Shown piece after piece: positions 11,493 through 25,100 of a DNA stretch of 64,000 bases. Made by a program: the position numbers and the translations under genes. The notes beneath the pieces were generated by a model. The model had not been told where the DNA came from. It searched no databases and saw only the letters and a list, made by a program, of their open reading frames with translations. The DNA is from Clavelina lepadiformis (Eukaryota; Chordata; Ascidiacea; Aplousobranchia; Clavelinidae). Location of the stretch: contig NC_135247.1 in the NCBI RefSeq assembly GCF_947623445.1, forward strand, positions 5,334,501-5,398,500, read 5' to 3'. How positions within the stretch are numbered: the stretch's first letter is position 1; every line of letters starts with the position of its first letter.

Positions 11493-14400
11493 AAGCTTTC
11501 AACCTCTTGCAACAATCGGGGTATAAGCCTCAACATATTGCATGAGAACAATACGTCTTCTTAAAGGTTTCAAGCATGTACAGTTGTACATACTTTGCCA
11601 ATGTTAACTTATGACCAGGGCCATGTATGTATACAAGAAAAATAACTGTTTATACATGTTACAAGTTTTGTCGTGGTAAATGAGAAAAATGGTTTATTCT
11701 TCAACGATACGTTATATCGCTACATGACCTTCCCAGTTACCCTAACAACTGAAACTGATAAATTCTTATATTTACGAGAGCAGAACTGGTGATGGACTCT
11801 CCATGAAATGGTCCGCTGTTTCTGTGAGTACGCGTTGGTCCACTTCTAATTAAATAAGAAAAAAATTTTTAAAAAGGGAATTATTTATGGACTAACGCTC
11901 ATAATAAACAGTTTCAAGAAGAAGGAAGAACTTCATGTATCTATATCAACGATTCAGAAAGGGATTACGCACTTTTTGTGTTGCCAAACGCGTGTTAAAT
12001 CAAACAAACTCAAGGTATATCATCTTTATAACACAATGAACCGCTAACAACCAAGTAAAAGGACATAATATGATAAAACAGCTCAGACAAAAAGCTTTCA
12101 AGCTTGAGTCGCCATCAATCATTGCAAACCAGTTTAATGATATTCATATATTTATTGCTAATACTGAAGCGCAAACCTTCTTAAGTAATGGGGTGTGCGA
12201 TACCTTTATTGGATGTTTTTGAAAATATAATTTAATAAAAAGTTGATGTGGCAATGAAACGCTTGAAAAAGAATTGAGAAATTTACAATTTAAATAATAT
12301 TTAAAGAGAGATATATAAGTATATTTATGTCAATCGCGGGCGGCCTTTTCAGCTATGCCAGGTCATTCTTCAAGGAAAAACATCACTGTTTACTAAGGAC
12401 GAGGTGACTCTTTTTAAACAAAGGAAACACGATGGTCAACAAACATCGTGGAAAACAAGCCTGGCAAAATTTTCCCTTAAATCTGAAAATAGGAGAAGAA
12501 CATTTCAGGGATATCGCCACATTGGTGACTAATGTTCCAAAAGAAGCTCAAGTCCATATTTGGGGATGTCCTCCTTCGATGCAGGCGATCCATCTCGATA
12601 AAGCGATAATGTGATTGGTCTGTGATTCCTGACTCACCTTTGACCCAATCGGTACGACAACATTTTCCGTTTATCAATGTTTATTGTTAACTGGCCTGTA
12701 TAATTGGGCTACGATGGAAAGGGTAAGCAATATGTATTTACACTATAACAATTGAGCGACGATTTTATCAGCCCTTTCTTGGTACTGCTTTTTATAATGG
12801 CTACAAGGTTTTACGTGACATTCCTCATGTGTGACTGCGCGTTTTTCATTTTAACACCAGTGGTCGTGATCAGAAGATAGTTATGATTTGAGCTAAACGG
12901 ATTTTATAAACTTAAATAACCTCGAAATCTTTAAACTGTAATCTTGTCGGCGGTTAGAATTATCAAATTCACAAAATAACAAATCTTTTCCTGATAAAAG
13001 AATAACTTTAAAGCGGTTACTCAGTTCATTGCCGATACGAACTACATGACCGTTGATATGAATATAGTTTTGTCATATGTTCCAATATTTCATGTAATAT
13101 GTTAAATATGAATGTGTGTTAAACATTGCAACAAAATTTATTTAAACGCATGCCAAACTGTAATAAAAAGTTCTTAACATTTATTTATAATACTTGTACA
13201 TGTCGTACTCATTACAATCTCTGTAAATACGTTTTTAATTGTTTTTCTTCGTCAAACTGCAGTTTCAGGCGAATAAATTTCTGCCCATCAAACATGAAGC
13301 AAACAAATAACAGTGCATAAGTAAGTATTTACAATGCATCTCCGCAGTCTTACCAAATGATATATTTGCTTTATAAAATGCGGACATTAACTATACATTA
13401 CGCATGTGGGAAGACATTTTGCGAACAGGGATGTTAATGTATAGAGCTGTTTGATAAATATGGGCACAAGACATATACATATGCCAGGTACAAGCCAACG
13501 AACAAATTTTAAGGCCAATGGAGAATGACTGAAATAAAAGACCGCTTCTCATGATTAATAGTTTATCCGTTTTAATAACTTTGCAATAACACCTTATAAG
13601 CAAAGGATTTCAGCTATAAAGCACTTCTTCAACAGGGTATTGTATATGTGATTAGCGACATGTATAAGGCAGGGATCTTAAAATAGCGTAGTCGTGCAGA
13701 AATGTCTTGAATGCTGAAGCCGGCGTTTGGTGATGGGTGAAGTTTGGTTAGCAGCCTGGCATAGAGCTTTCAACAACCGGGGTTCAGTTCGACTTTTTGT
13801 AAACTTTGCCCAGTCACAGCTCATGCCTGTTTAAACGCAACACAGCACCAGCAAGGAATGGAGAAATGTATAAATTTAAAACATTTTCAGTTATTCGGGA
13901 ACGCTAAAATTACTGGCACGTACAGTTTCTTAATAAATTTGTAGCTTATAAGATCATATACCGAATAAGTGAATTAAAATTGTATTTTCAAATGAACAAA
14001 AATGGCGTTTTAAGCTAAAAACTCAAATTCATTAGACAACGCTCAGTGGCAAGAAATTTAATGATAAATAAACAGCATACAGACTTGCGAAATGGATTAA
14101 AGAAAATTCTCCAGCCAACACCCACAAAAAGACAACCCTATACTGGATATCTAGCAATAAAACAAGATCATGTAGGCTTTACTGTAAAGGATAAATAACC
14201 ATGTTTACATTCTTGTGGGCTAATTCAGCCATAATTCTCCTCATGACGACAAACCATAAACAGCTTTAATTGCGATCAAAACTTTTAATGGTGTTCGTGG
14301 GATGGCTCATATGTGTCAATTCGGTTTACAAACAACAACATAAACCGCAAACTCTCCTATTTTTGTGAAAATCGTGACTTTGTTTGTTGATAAAATTTCT

Positions 14401-17400
14401 GTCAAGCCTGTACTGTTTTAGGGCGTGTCATTTGTCAGAATAAACTGAAAAAAATAAGCATGTTGTTTACAAATAATAATCTTCAGCGTCGATCCTAATT
14501 TAGACCTTTCACGAGCAACTGAAGCATTGTAACCATAGAAAACCGGTCTCTATACGGGGGAAGTCCCTCGATATCGCTACCGTTGCCTTTGGCTGTGCAA
14601 CCTCGCGTGCTGACGACAGAGAATATACTAAAAATAATCTTGCTTTCGTCCGATTTTCTCCTGACTTTTATAAGTTTATAACGACAACATACGAGTTTGA
14701 TGAATTAATACTGCCGACTTGTACGACATCAAGACATTGGTCAGATAGATTTCAGAGAAGGACTCATTTTTTCAGGAGAAAAGAAACCTGGAAGAATTTG
14801 ACAAACTGATGTCGATTCTGTTGCCCCAAACAACATCAAAATCACAATCAACGTAAACACTAGCATTTACGATAACGTCAGCTGATGGAAAACGTCGGTA
14901 AGAAACCATGCAGGTGACATTTTATGAGGTAACACTCAAAACCTGTGTCGTGATTTTACCTACCTGAAGCAAAGATTGCTACAAGAAAAATTATAAAAAT
15001 ATTTTCCAACCTTCAACGTTTTATACTGGACCTAGCTTAAGTTCAACAATTTAAGCGTATAACCTGTAAAACGTTTACAACGACTGCTTATACGTCATTT
15101 CTTGTTCCGGTACATCAGCTCCGTGACATTATCGATAATATGTGAACAATTTCCCAAAACTTTCACGCTCCTTTAGAGGTAGAACTGTCAACTACACCAC
15201 TGTGAAGACATCATCAGCAAAGGGATTACACCTGGATTATTAGGGCCTAAAATTAAACTCCCAAGGGCACGTTTTTCAGCCACAAATGTCACTAAAACAA
15301 TGCACGTGGAAAGAAGGGTAGCATAGGGCACTGTCATAACGTTGAAAGCTTTTGGCGTAGATTTTATCTGAGCAGAAGTTTCAATGATATCTTTTATCTC
15401 CACAACAGCGACCGCGATCAAATCTCACGCGATATTGCGGGTGAAAGCGTGCGGATGAAAACATGCGTGCGAAGCGACCATACTTACATTTGAGAAACGG
15501 CTACTTACTTGGAATTTGTAGTATAATATGAGATTGGACATTTTTTCGAAAATTCCTTCTCTTACCTTGCGTGCTACTACACGCGATTTTTGCAGACAAA
15601 CAAAATTGCATTTTATATTTATTATATAACTGTGGTATGACGATGTTGTTTTCTGTGGATTCTTGGCACGCAATAGTATGCGCTGAAAGTTTCTCCTATA
15701 CATACAGAAACCGAAGATACAAGTAAGTAACAATAAGTAAGTATGTGACAGTGTAAGTAACAATGTAGGTAACAATAGTTAACATTGATTGGTGAAAAGT
15801 GTTTATCCAAAATACGTGCGTTACCAACATCATTACCATCGACAAATCAGGCACAGCACACATTAATTAAATTAAGGTTAAGTTTTCTTGCACGACACTG
15901 TGCTCTTTAAAACCGTTATCTACGTAGACCAAACAAGAGACAAAAAAGCGCTAACCGCGCTTGCCAAAGATTTAACATTGCATTTGCAAATGGGTTGCCG
16001 ACAAGTTACAATGAACGCAACTATTTATGCGTGAATAAACACTATTTTAAACCTCCGTCATACAAGGCTATTAACCTTGGGAGTGTAATTAACAGTGGAT
16101 TTTCCACTGCAAATTTAATTTAAATTCTGCTGCTCTCAAAGCGCGATTACCATTAAATTTAAGCTAATGCCTTGCGAAAGTCCATTACTGAATTGAAAGC
16201 TTAAATGATTAGCATCTAATATGCTTAATGTGCTCATGAAAATAGAAATGCTTTACCCACCTAACCAACCAAGCTTTGCCTTGGCGTGGCGGTCTCTTCG
16301 TGCAAACTTTAGCAGCTTTTGCAACGGAAGTCGGCAAATTGCTAATTAAAGAAAACATTCGACAAAGAGCGAAGGTAATAATAGGCGTTGGCAAAGTGAC
16401 AATAGATAGGCGGCGTTAGAAATATTTAACCCCTTTTCAAAACTTGTGCTTGAAAGCGATCCAAAACAGAAGCAACAATAGAGCAGCCACTGATCACACA
16501 AAGGCGTATCTAAGCGACAATAATTTGTGCAGTGGAACGTGAAATTGTGTCCGTCTACTTGTGAAAACCAGCAAAAAGCACAAGGCTGTATGAACTGAGC
16601 TGTGTATTTGAAGTCTATGCACGTCAGGCGAAAAGCTTATAGCACTAACGGGTCTCGTGCTATGCAGAGATATTTCAGCAGTAGACCGTAATGACATCAT
16701 GGATGCGATCACCGTTTTAGAGTACTGATATAATAGATAATTTCTGCTTTGGCAAACCGTTCAGAAGCAAGGAAGAATACGTAGTTCCATTTCAAAGTAA
16801 ATTATATTCTGGTTCAGCTTTCAGACAAAGTATGAAATGGGCAGAGAACGTTTTTTCCATCACAAATATCTAAAGACGAATTTCCCAACATTTGAATGAG
16901 TTTAAGTCGTTTAAGTTTACATTTCAAGGTTTTAAAATCTGATCAAAAGCGACCTAGTATACAGAGTGTACCCTAAAAACAAATAAAGTATTATATTGTA
17001 GTAATGAGAAGGTACACAAGTTTCAATAAAAGGAATCGCTGCTTATATTAACCACCTGTTAAAACCCGGTGACGCCTCAGAATCGATGAAACTGAAACTA
17101 ATCAATATCAGACCACATGTACGCAAAGCCGCCGTCTGTAAAAAACCCTGTTTATCTGTCATTTGGCTTGATATATCGGTTATAGAAGATCGGACCCAAG
17201 TAAACGTTGAAACAATCCGTTTACGACAACGTAAAACCTTTCTCAAACAGTTGTGTAACCGCAGATGCTAAATCAATTTCGCGAGTATCAGCTAATACCT
17301 AAGTAAATTTGGAAATGTTAAAAAACTGTTTGTGTTGAGGCTTTTTATATCTGTGGTAACGTCTAACGTTAACCCATACGAGAAAAAAAATCAAAAATCA

Positions 17401-18627
17401 AATTCACTTCAAATGCGAGCACAAACTTTTCACAGGAGAATTCATCACCAAATACTCTTGCATTCATTTGCAATGGATCACACGTTTGAGCTGCAAACTG
17501 GTTGATCATTGGTCACGGGGCATTTGGTGAAAAGTAAACACATACGCTCAATTATTATTAAGTGATTTATCGTTTACCACATTTTACCCTCTTTAAATTT
17601 ATTGCAAATGAGTAGCAAAGATCAACAAAAGCGTCTGTCCTGTGCGATATGACACCGTGTTCTTTGCACCGCATTTAGGGGCTAAGAACGCGCAAGAGAA
17701 TTGATGCTAAACCCAGCAATGTCGAGTTATTTTGTACAGACTTCACGGTTTAAGGTGTGGAGTTTACTAAAATGAAATCTGCAACCACTTCTTGTCATAT
17801 AAACAAAAGCGAAAGACAAAAAGTTCTTTTGTGTAAAAGACAATGAAGACCGTTGTTTGTTGTATAGTATACTGGAGAAATGATAAATTGCAGGCACTGA
17901 CTTTGAAACAGCGGCTTAACTTTAAGCAGAAAACAGGGCATCGCTAGCATGGCTGTTTGCAAACAATCGTATAATTCCGTCAAGCTAATGCTAGCAAAAT
18001 AATTCTTTGCGATTGACACGTACGAATTAAGCAAAGTTGACAAAACCTTATTTCGGGTGTAATCTTCGCGTGCTTACCATTTGCACGCATTTAATGACGT
18101 CATTGTTTCCAGTATCACGGGATTTTGCACGTCGTCATCATTCACGCGTGTAGCCCTTGTTCTTGACAACAAAGCGGCGCAGACTAAAAGTTATACTAAA
18201 AATGGCGTGGTCATAGGAGAAAAGACGCTCAGGCTGCATACTACCAACAAAAGAGCTAACGACGATATTACCATAACAAACTGGTTGCGGTGACAACTAA
18301 TAGAAGTTCGGGAGAGACTGAGACAGTTTGCGACCAAGCCACAGAGCCGGTATTGGTTATGGCCAGGGATGATCACGACAGCGTGACAAATAACAATGTG
18401 GACTTTAATAAGTCTATTGTGGACAGCGCCCAACAAATAACGTCCTTTTATTGCCACAAACAATGAGCAGCACGCCGCTCCCACAGCAATTGTTTTCCAC
18501 ATCAAAGATTTCGAAAAAACGATTTTACTCGCGACAAAGAAAAATTGATCATATCTTTTGTCCTTTTACGTGCAAATACCAGTTACAAAGGTCGCATGTG
18601 CCCTAGATTTATCTTTTTATCTTTCAG
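11493..18627. other. Long intergenic stretch without a supported gene
   Basis: About 7 kb with only short open frames. The best small ones (12432-12614 plus; 15188-15421 minus) have no family motif or splice context I can support. Near 15720-15780 an imperfect GTAAGTAACAAT-like tandem repeat is visible. A region near 13690-13800 has a GGTTCAGTTCGA stretch vaguely like a tRNA B box. The right end should contain the PDE9-like promoter. Confidence 0.55.
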
Positions 18628-18653
18628 AGGTTTCTAGGAAAGGTGTTTGTTTT
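18628..18653 (+). promoter_or_regulatory. Short 5' leader after a splice acceptor (5' UTR exon or trans-splice site)
   Basis: A strong acceptor (CTTTCAG) lies 26 bases upstream of the first in-frame ATG of the acidic exon. Either a non-coding 5' exon lies upstream, or this is a spliced-leader trans-splice acceptor, as found in tunicates. The sequence does not decide between these. Confidence 0.4.
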
Positions 18654-19132
18654 ATGCAGTTTAAACAAAATACCATGAGCAGCAGCGGAAGTTTCTCCGC
18701 TGGCTATGCAGAGCTCAAGTCTGGAGAATCCAGTACCTCCGTGCTAGAAGCCGAAGGCTCTACATCACAGGAGGATCAAATGAAGTTGACGGGAAGCAAC
18801 GAAAGTAATACCAGCGGTAACATCACAAGTTCATATTCCGCTGATCATGGTGAATACGAGATGCAGTCGACAACATCCGAAAGCATCGCCGAAGAGCTAG
18901 AAATTGAAACAGAACTGGACACAAACTCGAGATATGATTTCTTGCCTGTTTCAAGCCAAGAAGAGCAAGACAAGAGAAACATAAAAAATGCTGAGATCGC
19001 CACCGAACCTGCAAAAGATGCAACTTCCCAGAAAACAAAAGACAGCAAAGATGAAGAGGAAGAGGCTTCTGAAAACGACCAGGAAGGCAGAAACAAAGAT
19101 GAGGGGTTCATCAACGGACATGATGATTACGG
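18654..19132 (+). CDS. Probable first coding exon of the PDE9-like gene: acidic, Ser/Thr-rich N-terminus
   Basis: An open exon ending at a good donor (GG|GTAAGT at 19133), preceded by a pyrimidine-rich acceptor (ATCTTTTTATCTTTCAG, ending 18627). Start codons in frame are at 18654 and 18675. I favour neither strongly; the second (MSSSGSFSAGYAELKSGE) is the more exon-like. The product is about 153-160 residues, low in hydrophobics, rich in Ser, Thr, Glu and Asp, with an acidic DEEEEASEND run. It looks disordered. It ends in phase 2 (GG), which joins in frame with the exon at 31062, giving a glycine at the junction. No coding exon seen between them competes. The link is inferred from phase, strand and order across an intron of about 11.9 kb; it could instead belong to another gene or be one of several alternative first exons. 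Confidence 0.55.
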
Positions 19133-22100
19133 GTAAGTTTGCAATATTTATAACAATCAGCTGCTCATGTTAATCATTCATGCTACCTCCAACATGCATC
19201 ATGTGCATTAATATATATATAATAATTAATGAATGTTAATTGGATGCTACGAGGATGAGTGTAAGTGAGTGTGGTCTTGCACAGTGGAAACTCCCGACCT
19301 ACATCATAATTGCTTCAACGTTTATCATCGATACATTTTAGTATACCGAATTACTATGATAAAATTTGAATGAAATGCATGTAATTTCCTGAAAACTATA
19401 GATCTAGGATTACTGGGATAAAAGTATGGATGTCAATATATTCAGATTTAAGCTAGAGTTGGTCTATTTACTATAGCAGTGGTTCTTAAACTGTGGTACG
19501 CGTACCACTAGTGGTACGCGAGAGCTTTTTAAGTGGTACCGCGTACCGCTGAACATGATTTTCGATGTGCTGTGAGTAATGTGTTGCCCCGGATAGACAA
19601 GCTTGTGCAGAAGAAACAGTTGCTTCTATCAAATTAAATTGTGTTTTCTTGCTATTCATTGGTGTTATGGTATAGTAATAACGGTAATAACTAATAAATA
19701 CCGGTACATTTGAGTAAAATAAGTCATTCAGGAGCCAGGTGGTACGCAGTGTAGCAAAAAAAACGAATGAGTGGTACGCGATCGCAAAAAGTTTGAGAAA
19801 CACTGTACTATAGTATTATTATTTAATTTCATAAGCAACTATCCATAGAGTTTTACCTAAGCAGAAAAGTGTTATAAAAAATAATGTCATTTTTGAGGGA
19901 CCTTAATACCCAATTAACGATAAATCCATTTTATAAACCAAAATTTGAACGATAATATTAACTTTATCATCATGTTGATTGTAACAGCGGGATTTGTAAC
20001 AGCGATACGAAATGTATTTAACGAAAACGTAAAGAATGATTACATAATTTTGTATTGTATGGTAAAACGCAACATAATTACTTCATACCATACACAAAAG
20101 AGATCTTATATCATTTTGGTATATGTTTGTTTAATTTCAAGTCGATGGGTGTCTTAATTAAGCTGAGAGCGTTTGAGTCATATACTCCAGTGTGAGAAAG
20201 AGATGCAAAAATATTCGTACAAGATGACACTTATAGACCATCACAAACACAGCATAAACTTTGCAACCTTATACATTTGTCAACGCATTTGTTGTGAGAA
20301 CCGTGTGGCGCGATAATAACGTGATAGGTTAAAAGTTTTATGCTACGTTTAAACGAACCTTGTCACTATATATAATGGTTATACAGCAAAACGGACAAGT
20401 TAAAAGAAAATTAATAATTATATTATCTGCGTTCTCTCTTTGTAGGTTAACTGCGCAAAGAACTTATGAAGGCCAACGTATCAACGATAACAAACACACT
20501 AATATGAATAGACTAAACAGCAAATTTCTCTATAAGTATTCGGCATTTGTGTTGAAGCGAAAATCAGTTGTGTTTTCTTGTAATTGACGTGTACTGTATT
20601 TGTGTACGTGTACTGTATTTCCAAAGCAGACACACCTTAGCTCACAAAAAACTATAAACAAATAAACAGCAAATCTTTAGTAAATATTACAACAAAACAT
20701 ATTCCATATTAGGCTGGGACGCAGGTTAGCTTCAACTTTTTCTCATGCATGCAATTTTCACAAAAGTGTTTTTAAAACAAACGTACCTATATCCGCGCAA
20801 GCAAACAAACACACAAGCAAATAGGAACAAGTTTAGTAAATAGGATATACCTAAGGCTGAATATTATACACGTCCTACACAGTTTGGTTCAGATGACTAA
20901 ACTTTGCGTTGGTGTTTTTCGTGCGTCGATGTGCTAAATACTCTCATGCAGGTGTTATGAAAAAGTCCCGAATCCTCTACAAATCGCTGTTTTATCGATT
21001 TCATTGCAAAAAAACTTGTTTTATGTGAAAACATTATGCTAAATTAGGCTACTATAGGAGAACGGCGCCGTAAACATTAGGTCAACTGTGACGCGATATC
21101 GGTGAATTATTAAAGATCTTCACCTAGCTTCAACGTCAATAAATCAACGTCACTCGTTCACAGAAACAAACTATACATGTTGACGTCATTAATGAGCGCG
21201 GCGTTCTACTACGGCCATACCCTAAACAATGTTATAAGAAACGATGTGCATCGTGATGAATCAATTAAAAAATGGGCACACAAAGTCATTGCGTTATGTT
21301 TACTTTCCTATATCTGCGCCAAGCATCTGCTACAGTTAAGGAAGAAGGCTACTTACCATATATTGTCGGTCGGAAGTTTTTGATTTCAAAAATTTTATTT
21401 CAAAGTTACTATTAGGGTTACTACGTCCTTATAAGGTTCTTTTTTATTTAGAAACTGGTAGAGTTAGGAGTTCGAGTCGTTGATTGTTAAATAATTTAAT
21501 GCGGTCTATGTCTTTTAAAACGACATTTAACGTGTTACATGAATTTAATTCTCCAAAAACAAGACGTATACGTCTGTTTATTCGTTTCAAATATTCAAAT
21601 AATACAGGCAAAAATTCCACAAATTTTAGATGACTTTACACTGTAAGTTGTTGCTTTCAAAAACAATTTCTTGGTATATTTGGCTCAAACATTTTTTCTA
21701 TATGAGGATAAGCGGTTAACCAGTATTTGGAAAAGTGAAGAGTCATTGGCATTTCCGTAGTTCCAAAATAGAAATCACATACTGCCAAACATTCAATTTA
21801 TTTAATAAAAAAATCCCCTAGAAAAAACATCTCTTGAAACTACGCAACATACAATGTCATTCATACGACAGACCTTGACGTAAAGAGGTGAAATATTTGT
21901 GTGCTTAGCGTGGTCCAAAAAAACAAAAAATCTTCCGCTCGTAAGCTGTATCACTTTAAGTGAAAAATTGTCTCGCTGTAGCATCTAAACTGATTTGGAA
22001 TGAAACCTTTGCACAAATTCGAAGATTTTATACTATAGGCTACGATTATTTTATTTTCTTATATGAGTATCCGAAGCTTGTGATGCGGCCTACCAAGTTT

Positions 22101-25100
22101 ACTGATAAGCACAGCCAAGTCGGATATATTGTTGTACTTTGTCCTTTTGTAAAGTATATCAATGAAGTCGTCAATTCACTATCTTCATCGTTTTAACCGC
22201 ATCGATTCGTTGAAAAACACTTTCAAAGGAATAGCTCTAGGGTCGTAAAAATCTGGAGGAAGTATTTGCAGGCACTTATGGCTAACCACAGATGAATAAC
22301 GCTAAACCACAACGAAATTTACATCTTTATCAATAAAAATAATCTTTTAATCAACTTAAAATCGTGACCACACCGGCAAAGAGTGGACACGCAATTAATT
22401 TAAATGTTAAAAAACAAATTTCTGGCTCATACGCATTTCCCCACCCACAAATCAAATGACTCATTTTCGTTTGATTGGTCCAAGGCTTTATCCAAATTTT
22501 CATAAGGAAAATAAGGAGAAAACACTTAATTCCAGGCGGTTTCTCGCTAAATTAATTTTTCAAAGAAAGAGATAAATGTTAGTGTAAACCTCCCTTGCTG
22601 ATGTCAACGAGGAAAGTTTTCTAAACAACTTTTGAAGCACTTCTTAGAAGGATTTAATATAGTTCAAAGAAGTATATGCTGTGAACTCTTCACTTCATTT
22701 ACCATAGTATGACGTAAATGTTTACAAATTGTTTACTTGCAAAACAATTAGAATGTTAATCCTAATTTAAAAAAATACAATGCTCAATTTTTTAACCGGT
22801 TTTCTAAGTCCTAATTACAATTTATTCATGTTCTTTTGAGAATGTACACAATTATTGCCTCGGAAAACCTACGGCAAAGCATGTCTGCAATCATAATAGT
22901 GATGATATACAGTACTTGAACTTGCAATTGCGCCAACGAGCTCTTTTTACATCATTGCAGTGTGTATAAATTTGCAAAAGGGTGACGCTATAGAGCACTG
23001 TGTTTGGAAACGAGAACTTAATGCAAAACTCCCTGGATGCGGTTTGTATAAAACGTCACTTAGATTTATGCAACAAAGGCAGAGATTTGAACATGATTCT
23101 CATGTATGATGGTTGAAAAACTCTGTCATTTCCTTAGTAAGGTCAAAGACGATTAAAATACTTGTTCTTGCTGTAATAATGACGGGCTAATAAGTTAAGA
23201 AGTTCACCTTGTACAAAGATTAATGCGCGAACACTCCGTTAAATCAGCTCCTGCTCTTTGGCCGTAAACGTGCATGTGGACAAGGCGTTGGTAGCAACAA
23301 ATTTCCTTACAAAAGCAGCATGGTTGTTGCATTAAATTTAAGCTCCTTTCAGCCTATAGAAATCACGCGTCTTGATACGAGCATATGGCTAAGGTTTGCA
23401 AGATCGTGCCATTATTTCTTATCACCCTTCCGCAATGCGCTGCGCGAGGCAATTGTTTATCTATGGTTTTCTTCAAAATCCTAAGACCTTTCAAAGAAAT
23501 GCCATAAGCCGGCTTGGAAACATGTGTTTCGCAAAACAAATTTAGATGCTCGCGACATTAAATTGTATTAAAGATCTACCGCAACGATCTGCCCTTCACC
23601 GAATGAGCATGACTTAATCAAGGTGACTCAGATTTTTCTGCAACTTCTCAGAACTTTTGATAAAGCACTAGCCCTGCAAGGGATACCGCGGTTACGAATT
23701 ATGTAGGTGCCATCTTACGCTATGTAGTGTCGCTCATATATCGTCGCGACTAGTGTCGCCAATTGGTATACGATCAGTTATTTTCACGGAAGACAGCAGC
23801 CTACCGGTAAACACATAGGATCAAATCCGCTAGATATTCCTTATCTTTGCATGGAAAAGTTCTCAGAAAAATGTTGTTTTCTTGTAGGACCAAAATTTTG
23901 ATTGAGCTTTTGACGAGATTTTTCCAATACGTTTTTGATTTAAACCCACTTGGTGGTGTAAAAGGAATTTAAGTTATACTTTCCCATCATCCAACAATTG
24001 CATCTAGTGCAATTTCTCATACTACTCTATTGCATTGGAGTTGTGACTTATTCCTAGCCATGAAAAAGAAGCATGGATTCGTGATATATTAAATGTAGCT
24101 ACTTTACGGATTTCCGTTTTTTTAATTCATTTTAGTTTGAAATAGTTTAGAAAGCAGTAACAATTTAATCATTATTTTTTAAGAAATGAAAAAAGTTTGT
24201 CAAGCAAGCTGAGTCAGGAAATTTCTTCAGTCAATATTTTTTGATTAAAAGTATATCTCATTATCTATCAAGTTTTATTAAAAATCTGATTTACTAAAGG
24301 GCTGCATAAACACACTTTTAACATTCTTCTAACATTATATCTTAAATCAAACTGACGTGAGCTGCACGAACCCAAACTGACCATATTACCTAAAAAGGAC
24401 TTGTTTACCCCCAAAATGTTTCGGACTGCTTTATTGGTTTTCCGAAATATTTTGTAAGGAAGTTGATTAAGATTTCACAATTCGGCATGTCGTTGCTTAT
24501 CTTCCATTAGTTCCTTCAAGTTCAAGATAAGGTCCGAAACGACGACGTTTTTTCAAACTTTTCCTGTCTAAACTTTATAGAAGGGTGGTAAGAATATATT
24601 TCAAGTTATAATGTCGTGTGGCTACAGTAAACGATAGTAATGCGTGAAAATAATCGATACAGATGACATTTGAAAACCGATTCAAATCTGTATAGACATT
24701 CTCATAAACTCGCTTAGCAAAAACTTTATCGTGGAAACATTGCGGTAACGTAACTTCCTGTGAACTTCGATCTTAACCGCATACAAAACAATATTAAACG
24801 AGAAGTTCCATAGTAATAAAAAAGCGCTTTCTTGAGAGGTATTTCATAGATACCAGCATTTGCTGCATCATAACTACTGCTGGGTTATCAATGACGCACG
24901 TGATTGTCAACACGCTTGCTTTTGACATGTGTGATTAAAAGGCTTTGAACTCTGCTGGTGCCAGTAGTGATACGAGCTACTAAAAATGAAAATTGTATCA
25001 TTATCTATAAACAGACAAGCATATTAGTGGTTTTAATGCGATTTTGTTAAATTCGAAGTGAAAACAAGTGAACTGTTCATGAAGTTTTATCCAATAAATC

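Noticed and set aside
11929..12677. Possible gene around the frames 12432-12614 (+) and 12477-12677 (-)
   Set aside because: No splice-supported extension, no domain and overlapping frames on both strands; indistinguishable from chance.
13690..13800. SINE-like segment with a B-box-like GGTTCAGTTCGA
   Set aside because: No convincing A box, poly-A tail or target duplication.
15188..15421. Minus-strand 77-codon frame with hydrophobic stretches
   Set aside because: The first codon is not ATG, there is no recognisable family, and no partner exon was found on either side.
18845..19114. Serine-rich minus-strand frames
   Set aside because: They are reverse complements of the Glu/Ser-rich PDE9-linked exon; the Ser/Phe/Leu bias comes from that.
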